Made by a program: the position numbers and the translations under genes. 64,000 nucleotides of DNA from positions 310,001 through 374,000 of the forward strand of contig JAKNDB010000086.1 of the NCBI GenBank assembly GCA_024305405.1, read 5' to 3'. Source of the DNA: Dirofilaria immitis. Taxonomy: Eukaryota; Nematoda; Chromadorea; Rhabditida; Onchocercidae. Positions 1-9,794 of this stretch are shown one piece after another (position 1 is the stretch's first letter; every line of letters begins with the position of its first letter). The notes beneath the pieces are model-generated. The model was not told the origin of the DNA, made no database searches, and saw nothing but the letters and a program-made list of their open reading frames with translations.

Positions 1-251
1 ATCTCAAAATTTTTCCACGAATTACCAGTATTTATTCATTGATAATAAGATTCATGTGCAAAACCAAAACTTGAAAAAATTTATATGGTTGATGTTTGAA
101 CGATGACTTCTTTCAATCAAGAATATGATTTTAAAACTAATCATACTTCTGATTGCCTTTCTTAGTCATATCTCTAATCTTCTTCCTTAATCAATTTCAA
201 CTGCATGTTATATATACTAGATCGCAATCAAATTTCAAATATTGCAATAGT

Positions 252-1971
252 TTATGCAAACAAACCGATAGCATCTATAAGAACACAAGCAGTCTCGAAC
301 TGATTCGCCATCTGCGCTAATTCTAATGCGCAATGGTCTCTAAGATCAGTAGCCAAAAGTTCTGCTCCAGCTTCAATTAAATGTCGCACTGTTTCTAAAT
401 GTCCCTCAACCGCAGCAACATGCAAAGGAGTGGCACAAAGTGCGCTTGGACCAGCCATACTGTTTACGTCCGCTACAAATGACTAATTGAAGAAAGCCAG
501 ATGGACTAAACACCACCAGTTATAATGCGAAATGTAGATATGAATAGAATCGAACAAAAGCTACATGAATTATCAGAAACTGTTTCAATAATAATAATTA
601 AATATCTACCTCCAGCTTTTATTAGAAGATCCAGGATAGAAATACTACCATTTTGGGCAGCAATATGTAGGGCACTTCTACCGTGCTTATCTCTATAATA
701 TATCTTTCCTGGATTAGCCTCTAATAGTTCTCGCAAAAGTTCTTCATTCTTATACATCACAGCCTAAAAAATGTTTTGTGCTATATAAATATTCCATCAG
801 TTTTATAAGAATTTCTTTCCAATTTTTAGCATGTGACAAATCAATGAAAACTGTTAATCCATTCTACGAAGTTATGAGCTCAGAAAGAATTTCAATAAAA
901 ACTGTCGAATAAAGATATGGAATACGTTTAATTAAGAAGGTTTCTTTTAAGAATCCAAAGTAACTCATTTATCCAAGAATGAGTTACTTTGGATTGTTCC
1001 AATGGAACTAGGATCATATTAATCTTAAAATACTGAAATAATTGAAACAAGAAAATTTTATGGAATGAAAAGGTTCTCACTTCATAAATTAGTTGACCAG
1101 TTTCTTCCGGGCTTGCTTCCTCATCCATAAGTTCTATGGAAAGCTTTAGAATGACATCGCCAGATATCCAGTATAAAAACAATTAATAGTGTATGAATTA
1201 GCCAAGTACACAGCGATTACAATTACATCATCCAAAAAAAAGACGATTTATGCAAAGAGGATTCATTTTATGTCCCAACTAATATGGCCTTAGGATTATC
1301 GATTTTTAGGCGTTCCACTGATATCATTTCTATAAAAACCAGCTTTCAACCTCCAGATTATATTTCAACTATTAAATTCCCCTCCGTTACTTCAATTACA
1401 GTTTTTCCAAATTTGTGTTGACTTTTAATTTAAATATACATAGACATCTGTATGCAAATGTACGTTGACATTCGGGCCAATTCATTAAATTTATTTTATA
1501 AATTAGTTTTCTTGAGCGTACCTTTAGCAGTACGAATGGCTACTGGCCTAGTTTTTTCACAATAGCTTTATTATCTCCTATGTTGAACATTTCTCGTCCG
1601 AAAAATTCGTTTCTGTAAGATTGATCCAAATCTTGTAGAACCTCATTAGCACTTCTTATGGTCTGTGTAATTGCACAAAAGACTTCATACTCAAAACTGC
1701 AGGTAAAATCCGAGCTTCAGCGCTTATCACTTTAGTTATTTGAAATATTTTGTAATCGATTTCAAAATTAATAAATTTTCGCGACTTCTTTTATTAACTA
1801 TCGTCATTTCACTTTAGTTACTTGAAATATTTTGTAATCGATTTCAAAAATCAGTACCATTTTACCAAGAATTTAATAAATTTTCGCGACTTATTTTATT
1901 AACTATAGTCATTTCAGGGCACATCCTCTGATGTGTCATAAGGATATCGAAAAGAACTACTATTGCTCGTT
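252..1971 (-). CDS. Ankyrin-repeat protein, 5' end not resolved
   Basis: Five exons join with matching phases: 1866-1971, 1522-1696, 1081-1133, 610-763 and 252-472 (stop TAA at 252-254). The last two exons encode at least two ankyrin repeats, seen as HGRSALHIAAQNGSISILDL and ATPLHVAAVEGHLETVRHLI, followed by a short non-repeat C-terminus ending in GLFA. Ankyrin repeats serve protein binding; the partner is unknown. The first three exons (about 110 residues, including the stretches TIRSANEVLQDLDQSY and TRPVAIRTAK) match nothing I recognise. Exon 1522-1696 needs one extra A in the A6 run at 1552-1557 to stay open. The acceptor of the first exon listed is weak, and no initiator ATG exon was found between it and nmd-3, so the N-terminus is incomplete; a shorter product starting at the ATG in exon 1081-1133 (MDEEAS) is an alternative. 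The gene lies about 500 bases downstream of nmd-3 on the same strand. Confidence 0.7.
952..995. repeat. Perfect 18-bp inverted repeat with 8-base loop
   Basis: Left arm 952-969 and right arm 978-995 are exact reverse complements around an 8-base loop. It lies in the intron between ankyrin exons 1081-1133 and 610-763. No coding signal overlaps it. It could be a folded-back replication product, a tiny mobile-element relic or an RNA hairpin; the sequence does not decide. Confidence 0.85.
1729..1916. repeat. Imperfect tandem duplication covering the 3' end of an ankyrin-gene exon
   Basis: Copy one (1729-1810) and copy two (1811-1916) share the same order of sequence. Copy two carries about 22 extra bases, which include the splice donor used by exon 1866-1971. 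On the minus strand both copies read a similar peptide beginning MTIVNK, so the coding end of an exon and part of the intron were duplicated. Copy one lacks the donor and is intronic in my model. Confidence 0.8.
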
Positions 1972-2477
1972 CTGATCCAATTACCGCATGTCATCAAAAA
2001 TGTTTAGGATAAGAGAAGGAAAATGATTTGCATTACTTCCCAATGTTATCAAAACCATAAAGTATAAAAGACATATCGATATGCACAACGATGAGTGACA
2101 TAAAACATATGCATATATATATATATATATCCAAGACATAAAAATGATTTATCTTGATGGATCAGCATTCACTGAGATAACTCATGTCGGCAGAAAATAA
2201 TATAACAACAATCAAATATTTTTACAACTTCTTATTTGATCTGAATGGTTCTCTTTGACACGTTGAGAATTATAAAAAACTGTTCAGAAGGGAGAAAAAC
2301 AAACCATGTAAGATAAAAGAATTGTAGGATATAATTACTGAATCTGTAAAAGGTCTTTCAGTAATTTAAGACATATTTGATAAAAAGTAAGATAAATGAG
2401 TTATTGAATTTTTTGAACTCAAAGTATCCCGCAAAGTTTTGGAGTAAAACTTGCTAAGAGAAAAAACAAGCTGTAAT
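1972..2477. other. Spacer between nmd-3 and the ankyrin gene, with an AT microsatellite
   Basis: No convincing exon is visible. A run of nine AT units lies at 2113-2130. The missing first exon of the ankyrin gene may be here but could not be identified. An AATAAA on the minus strand overlaps the nmd-3 stop codon at about 2475-2480. Confidence 0.6.
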
Positions 2478-5404
2478 TTATTCATTCATTTCAGCATCGG
2501 TATTGAGATCAAGGTCATCCAGGATCTCATGAAGTGAAGGGCTCAGCGATAAATCTAAGGCGGTGTCTTCAGAACAAACTGCTTGTTGTTTTGTACTGTC
2601 CCGATAAATGCTGATGCTCTGCCGCATTTGTTCATCCTCTTCTAAATCATCCAGAAAGCTCTGCAGCACAGATAATGTTTAATTCAAACAATTTTTTTTC
2701 GTTCTCTTTGTGACAAATCTAATTTCTCCTAATAGAAATGCTTGTAATCTTGCCTCAAAATCTTTCCCCATGGAGGAGCCAACATAAGTACCACTGTCGT
2801 TTTGAACTAATCGTTTCAACTTCCAATTGCGTTTTTGTAGTATAGATCGATCGTAAACTTTTCGAACTAAGATGATATCAGGTATTTTATCCGTTCTCAT
2901 CTCGTCCAACAAAGTATTGTTCACATTAGTATTGCGTAAATCATATCCTACAATTGAAACGAAAACAACTTATTTTTTCAAGTCATGAATACAAAAAAAG
3001 GTCAAGGCGTTGAGTTATTTTACCTAATACAAGATCGCCTGGTTTTAACAAATGTCCAAGATGAGATCGCGTGCAGACCACTTGATTATCCTGTCCAATC
3101 TGCAAAATAATAGGTTTTAAAAAACCGGACAATCTGATGAAGAATTGAAAGCATTTTAAAAAATATCTTAACATTACTAGAAGATTGTCAAGATATGAAT
3201 TTACCACCAGCTAATAATGCTAATGCAAGTTTATATAACACTCCAATCAGTTTTGCAATGAAAAAGAAAAATTCAAATGCGAAAAAGCAAATAAAATCAC
3301 ACCTGATTACTAGGAACTACCCAGATGTCCGCTAAACGATGTTTTCTAGACAAATGGCTACATCCTGCAGTCCATTGCATAAAATCAATATCCTCTACGT
3401 CCACTACGTAAAACTCGCTCAATCGTTTTGATTGGCATAAAGTTTGAAAGGGATCACGCCAATACTGAGCTCTAAGAAATGAATACATCCTTGATTCTTC
3501 CAGCTTGAAAACTAATAACTCAGTGCAAATTGAACTTTAAGACATTTCAATTCCGTATTTGGCAACTCAGTGCAAATTGAACTTTAAGAAATTTCAATTC
3601 CGTATTTGGCATTTTTATCAGTATAACGCCTCTGCCTCACAAAGAAATATTACATCCAAGAAATGAAAAAAAAAGAAAAAACCATTAACTAACGAATTAA
3701 TATCTGCTATTTGCAAAGTATTCGGATCAATCATACTGATGACGGTGTGTATTCTGAAGCATATAACCAACTGATTCATATTACCCAAACTCTGAGCTAT
3801 CTTCTTCGGTAGGCATATTAAATCACCACGACATATAGGTACGACTTCTACGCAGAAAGTGTGTTTATAGTCATAAGTATTATTCTTAACATCATGTGTC
3901 ACCAGTTCCTGCAATTCAAACAAATATGATTAGCATCGTACCTGCACAATTTTATATGCTACTATCACTTTCTGATATTACCACTCTAATAGAACACACA
4001 CTGTATCACAACTGTTGGAAACAAGCATTTATAACTTATCGCTATTTAGAAAATGATAATGCTAATAATTCGGCTTAGTAAACAAGAAATCATTATCTTG
4101 ACATCTAATTTATTTTATTCTTAACTAAAAGTCTTAGAAGTGCCATATGAAAATTCAAAATTTATAATTCTCAAAGTAGAACTAAAGCCAAAATTTCAAA
4201 ACTGAAACTGAAGAAAGATCTAAAAAAGATCACAATGTTCATACCTTAGCATATGAATACCTACACGGCAAATGAGAGGTGATGAAATCAACGAATTTTC
4301 TGGCATCTTGCAATTTCGAATAAAAAAATCGATCCCTGTAGGTATGGGTTTGATAGCCGTTGTGGTGAGATGAGCACCATGCTTCAAAATTAGCTGTTCG
4401 AAATAAAACAATGTCTTTTTAAATTCACATTTCTGACGAACTTGAACGCAGGCACGCCAAAATCTTTTGCTTCAGCACGTCGGCAGTCATCACAGATCTA
4501 GACAAGTATAGATATAATTCATTTTTACTATTATTAGTATTACATATATACAAATTATTGCAAAATATAATGTAATCAATATATTTGCAATACGTATGTT
4601 AGTTCGTTTTAGGATTTAAAAACCAGAGTATAAATTTACTGTAACAAATAAAGAAGCCGTACTATTTTAATTATAATCCCATATTTATGATGGTAGCATT
4701 GAAATTGTTAGAAAAATTTAAAAAGAAGCAAAAAAATTAATAAGTTTTAACAGTAAAACTACTGCATGATTCGTTCATAGTGATGAAACAAAGATTGAAT
4801 TAACGCAAGGATATACCTGATTCACGATAATAAACTCTACAGTGAATATTTGTTGAAGAACCGCGCCTATCAATACTTCTCTTTGCACAGTCAATTTGAG
4901 CTTCACTCTTTTCGAATGCGGTTCTGTCCATACAAAACAGGCATCAATGAGACATATCTAAATAATGTAAATATATTTCATGAATGCTTTCCAATATTTG
5001 TATTCGAAACTCGGATAAAGAAATCATTGATATAAGCGCAACCTTCGTCATCGTGGGCTTTAGTTTCTTCAACAATATAGCAAGCATTTCTTTAGACTCG
5101 CGTTCTGCGTGAATCCAGCCATTTGGTGGTATTAACCATCGATTGCAGAACTTACACATAAAAGCTCGACCTAAAGAAACATATAAAGCAAACAATAAAA
5201 TATTGTTTTCTTTTACTACGAATTCTAAATAAATGAATAAGAACAATCTCTTCTATAAATTTTACTTTGTTTCGGTATTCCATCGGTAATATCAATATTT
5301 GATCTCACACATGCGATGCACATATTCATTGCATTTGGTTTAATCGAGGCACCACATTGACAGCACAAAATTTGCTCATTTTTTTCTTCCGATATCAAGT
5401 TCAT
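2478..5404 (-). CDS. nmd-3: NMD3, 60S ribosomal subunit nuclear export adaptor
   Basis: NMD3 binds pre-60S subunits and carries them through the nuclear pore with exportin CRM1. Nine exons: 5266-5404, 5043-5170, 4817-4957, 4245-4497, 3694-3908, 3303-3471, 3024-3099, 2754-2947, 2478-2660. The corrected product is 499 residues; human NMD3 is about 503. N-terminal CxxC pairs (CCQCG, CIAC, CKFC, CDDC) form the zinc-ribbon region. The core has the family signatures TEPHSKRVK, HGAHLTTTAIKPIPTGIDFF, SLGNMNQ and SHLGHLLKPGDLVLG. The C-terminus carries FLDDLEEDE, IYRDS and a leucine-rich export-signal-like SLHEILDDLDL. Exon 4 lacks one base at 4459-4462 and one at 4322-4328; adding both restores a continuous match. 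The last intron uses a GC donor (2752-2753). The ATG at 5402-5404 is the start because the conserved zinc ribbon follows at once. Confidence 0.95.
3517..3610. repeat. 47-bp tandem duplication in nmd-3 intron 5
   Basis: Units 3517-3563 and 3564-3610 differ at one base. They lie wholly between exons 3694-3908 and 3303-3471 and are non-coding. Confidence 0.9.
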
Positions 5405-5420
5405 TTTTTAACGCTAAAAT
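5405..5420 (-). promoter_or_regulatory. Splice acceptor just upstream of the nmd-3 ATG (candidate trans-splice site)
   Basis: On the minus strand ACATTTTAG ends at 5414, nine bases before the ATG. This matches a nematode acceptor and would suit spliced-leader addition; an upstream 5' UTR intron is the alternative. Confidence 0.55.
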
Positions 5421-7019
5421 GTATCAATAACATTTATGAGATTGTATCACTACGGTCCATCACTATTACTGCGTAAAAACCATCAAAATCCGGTAATCCA
5501 AATACTTCTAATGATCTGATAAATAACTATTTTTGGAGATGAAAATTTACTTTTCCTAATAATTTTTACAATAATAATTCCGTTCCCGATAATCTAATCT
5601 TCCATGAATTTTTCTCATTCGATGTTAGATTTCTTCCAAGACTTCATTCAAAACAAATATTTGTTATGTCTAATAAATATTTTTCACTTTCTACTCTATT
5701 CTGTTTCTTGCAAAACCCTTATGTCCAGTCATCAAAAAGTAGGTAAATGGAATTTAATTCAAAGACCCGCTTCATTACATCCCAATTCAAAAGCAAATTC
5801 GAAATCCAGACTATGACATAGCGAACATCCGGACATCTAAATGAATCCTACTTTTTCATAACGCCCGGATAATCATTTGTAACCAACCGATTTGAAGAGA
5901 GTTCAAGAGGGCGTGGAACCGCTGAGATGGAAACGGATAGAGTTAACGAAACATATCAATATTCAACCAATCAGTTTAGCAATCTTATTTGATTTATTAC
6001 TCATTTTTAAATAAAATTCTCTAGCTGTTGAAATTAATAAGGCCGCAATTTTAATTACGGGATTTGGGTGCAATAGAAATCATAAATTTAATCGTTTTGG
6101 TTTACTGAGTGCGGTGCTGCGGAATTGGGGTTATTTTTGTATTGGAGCATTTGATAACTATTAATTTTATTTTAGCTTCGTCAGCTTTTGTTTCTGATAT
6201 CATGTATTAATAATATGATTGAAATATTGCGAATTGGATATCGTTTGTGAAAGTTACATCAATGTGCGCAGCAGCATGAAATAGTGAAGAGACATTTGTA
6301 TAGATTAAACCGATTAGTCATATCATCGATATTAGGGATTTATGCCATATATTATTTTTCTGACGTACTATGTATCTCAGCTCTATTACTACATATATTT
6401 TTGATGTTTCTATAAAAGCTTTTCGTTGACATTTTAGAATAGGCTTCTCACCCGTTAATCTTCCATTATGTATCTCGAAAGAATTGTTTTACGTAACCAT
6501 ATTAGTTGACATAAATTTCCAGTTTCGAAATGGTACCAATCTTTTTGCTTTCAGGAAATTTCTTTTTCCGATTTGACATTGATGGCATTACTTTCTAGGA
6601 GATATGAGATAATCGCATATCACTGCATGCGATTTGTATTCGTTATCTGTTCGCTGATGTAATATAGCGTGAAATTGAAAATCAACCTAAATTGTCACTG
6701 TACCCACTTCCTTTGGAAATTACATGCATTGCATTAACCCTCTTTTGCTGAGAAAAAGATCTTTCGGCGTCTGCCATTTCACGAGAAAGAAATAAGTATT
6801 TGGTGTTTCACTGATTTACTTGACAGGTAGTTATACGAAAAAGTATTTTATTTTGAAGGCAAAATAAACATGAGAAGAGATCATATTCACAAACACCATA
6901 ATAATATAAAGACATAGGAGTGACGGCAGCAATGAACAAATGATCATTTTCATTTACTATGAGAATATAAGTAATGAGAATAAAAAGTATTGCGACTCTT
7001 TGAAATTAATGTCTTCTGC

Positions 7020-7072
7020 TTCGAGAGGAAGAATTGAAATTTTCCATGTAAATTTCAATTCTTCCTCTCGAA
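7020..7072. repeat. Perfect 23-bp inverted repeat with 7-base loop
   Basis: Arms 7020-7042 and 7050-7072 are exact reverse complements. The loop is 7043-7049. It lies about 90 bases past the aph-1 stop and abuts a 27-bp tandem duplication. In aph-1 mRNA it would fold as a strong stem-loop in the 3' UTR. Confidence 0.9.
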
Positions 7073-7125
7073 TTATTATAAAACTGAAATAGTAATAAAT
7101 TATTATAAAACTGAAATAGTAATAA
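7072..7125. repeat. 27-bp perfect tandem duplication
   Basis: Units 7072-7098 and 7099-7125 are identical. The first unit begins at the outer base of the adjacent hairpin, so the two structures may share an origin. Confidence 0.9.
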
Positions 7126-7163
7126 ATGAACCTAACTAGAGATAATGAGACAGAAATTACAAA

Positions 7164-8911
7164 TTAGGTATAAATACGGCGCGAATCAGACCTATGGTTG
7201 GCAACGCCTTCCGGTCTGGAATTAGATGCAGCAATAGAGTCTGAGCTCGAGTTTCTTATGCATAGCAGTCTGCAAAATGCTATTTTTGTTTTACTTTTCA
7301 ACACTGGCCAAGTGATCCCCATAATCAAGAATGAGATTACTGCATTTGCCGCAACGATAACTCCTTGCATACATATTACAACCGTTTGATATTTCGTTTG
7401 GTTTCCGAAGCTCTATAACTATCATTGATAAAAACAGTATTGTTCTGGGAGAGAATTCTTCATCCTATTAAAAAATATTTTTTACTTAGTATATCATTAA
7501 CAAAACAACAAAATACATAACATTTATAAAAGAAAATTACTAGAGCAGACATAGCATAGTGAGAGATTATAGCGAAGCAAATACCCATCCACCATGTGTT
7601 CGTCGTAGCCTTCCTATGACATCCATCCCAAAACAGCACGGTCCAGAAGACGTGACACAATGTGATCATGCATGCTGATATAGAATACGTTATCTGCAAA
7701 TTTACAACGCACTATATCAATTAAAAATGCAATATTTTCAAATGAAGTAGTTCGCAGTACTAATTCACATCATTTAGACAAAAGTCTGTTATGAACATCA
7801 CTCATTACTTTTCTTTTTTATTCTTGATCCATGACGCTTTGGAATATAGTGCAGTGTGGTAGGTAAATTTTTAGAAAACTTACAGGAAAGCGCTGGTCAC
7901 TAGGAAGAAGCTTGACTATAAAGCGATCCGATACATAAGGAACAGTGGCTGGTAAACCCACAGTACCATGGCCCGAAAAATCAGCGATTACATTAATAAT
8001 AAGAAACAGAGCTGCCATCACGCCCATGCCTAAGCCACACACAATGGCCAAGATGTGGCGAGCATGTCGCAAGGTATGCATACCAGCTATTTTCTGGCCA
8101 GTAATTGACATGTGGTTCAGACCTCTGAAGAATCATATTATTTAAGAAATGGTTTTCAACAGATATTTAAGGAATTATCTGACGGGAATAATTTGCTTAA
8201 AGGCAGACGAAAAAGAGGAAAATTATCTACGGTAAATAAAACATGAAAGACTAAATATATGAATATATATATATGAAAGATCAAATTTCAGATTTTCAGA
8301 TAAAAATTTGCCATGAACATCATTCATTTATCTATGTAAAAGATGCAATAGTAGTCAAGCCAAATGATTTGCTAAATTCGATTTTTAATATGAAATTATC
8401 AGAATTATTACTTTTGTGCCTTTTTTAAGAGGATGAAATGAAGAAGTCTGGCTCCTTCCTGTAATGCGACAGAAGCGGCTGTCGCAAAAACAAGTGCTCC
8501 CTGAAGGGTACTACTGCGAACCATACACATGCTGACAATAGTAACGATAAGAGCCAGAAAAATGCACTGAAATCGAACGGAAAAAGGAAATATTAGAAGG
8601 CGAAATGACTGACATTTGTTGGGGCATAACCGAAACAAACTATCAATCACTGCTGTAAAATAAAATCTAAATATCAGCATTAAACGAACTGTTTTCTTCA
8701 TCACAGTTTAACATCCATAAATCAAAAACAACATTAGCTCAACTGAATGGACATCAGAAAGTATACATAGTCCGAACTACTACGAACTTAAAACATACCC
8801 CAACACAAATAGTATTATTCGTAAGGGATCGCTGGCAACTACCCGTCGGAAAATAACAACTGAAGGTGAAAATGCGATAAATAAATATCCAATGCCCGCT
8901 AGTACTGTCAT
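7164..8911 (-). CDS. aph-1: APH-1, gamma-secretase subunit
   Basis: APH-1 is the multi-pass scaffold of gamma-secretase, which cleaves Notch-type receptors inside the membrane. Five exons: 8799-8911, 8412-8566, 7884-8124, 7541-7693, 7164-7412. The corrected product is 303 residues, against about 308 in C. elegans. The conserved pieces appear in order: IAFSPSVVIF, SDPLRIILF, GAFFWLLSL, ILLKKAQKGLN, ARHILAIVCGLGMGV (the GxxxG-containing helix needed for assembly), FSGHGTVGLP and LCHVFWTVLFWD with the family histidine. Most of the protein is hydrophobic helices. Exon 2 lacks one base at the GGG (plus strand) of 8506-8508; one extra base gives VVPLQGALVF and keeps the frame. The start is set by the family's N-terminus and by an acceptor seven bases upstream. 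It lies about 880 bases downstream of tat-5 on the same strand, too far for a classical worm operon. Confidence 0.95.
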
Positions 8912-8925
8912 TTACGCCCTGAAAT
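8912..8925 (-). promoter_or_regulatory. Splice acceptor just upstream of the aph-1 ATG (candidate trans-splice site)
   Basis: On the minus strand TTTCAG ends at 8919, seven bases before the ATG. It fits spliced-leader addition. Confidence 0.55.
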
Positions 8926-9794
8926 TGCTCTAAATGAAACGCCCACTGTCGACCTAAAATCATAATGGATTGCATAAAAGTTAACACTTTCACAGCCCAT
9001 GACAGGTTACTGTTAGTTCATTACAGTTGAATAATGAATGGCTGAGCGTGAGCTCATAACGAATTTTTGCTGCCCGAAAGCGGTTTCACAATAAATAACA
9101 TACGTACTTGTTAACTGGAAATGGTATCCGAAGATACACACTTGCCTGATAATGGTTGGAAACAACTGAAATAGTCAGAGAAAAAAAAAGGTACCACGGT
9201 AATAGAACGTTTTGCTCTGTTAAAGAACAACACATCAAGTCAATATATTTATTTGATATAGTGAAAATATTCTTAACTATCGCCAGCAATCATAGAGAGA
9301 GAGACTCTCATTTAAAAAATTATCCTGGATATAGTTTATTGAAATTATTATTCTCTACATTAAATAATCAGGTCACGCAAAAGTCAACCAGATACTGAAT
9401 GAAATGATTAACGATTATTATTATTTAGGTCAAAGACAGACATGAAATAGATGAGAAAATTCCTAATCCGCAATCCGATTTCTTTAGTCATCAAGAATTT
9501 TAGCTTAGAATTAATTATAAACAGATGATATCAGAAGTCTTATAACGAAAGAAATATCACAGCACATTGTATATACATTCATCGTAGACAGCATCAAGTA
9601 TGTGTACATATATATTCATCAATGAAGAAGAGGAGAATGACTGTCGTATGACAGAATTGCCGATAACCTTTTTAAGCATTTCTTTGATCATAAAATTTTT
9701 GCTTGTTATGATAGATGAAATTCAAAGTTTGGACTTATTAACAAAATTTTGTTAAAATATAACAATCGGAATTTAACACTCAAAATATTTTGAA
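8926..9794. other. Spacer between tat-5 and aph-1
   Basis: No exon recognised. It should contain the tat-5 3' UTR and the aph-1 promoter. Only short open frames without conserved content are present. Confidence 0.55.

Larger units (their letters stand above)
5405..7163. other. Intergenic region between aph-1 and nmd-3
   Basis: About 1.76 kb with no conserved reading frame on either strand. It should hold the nmd-3 promoter at its right-to-left start and the aph-1 3' UTR at its left edge. A long perfect hairpin and a short tandem duplication lie at 7020-7125. Confidence 0.6.

Noticed and set aside
1522..1696. Possible Wolbachia-derived fragment because of the in-frame stop
   Set aside because: A one-base homopolymer fix opens the frame, and splice phases on both sides match neighbouring exons. 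A eukaryotic exon is the simpler reading.
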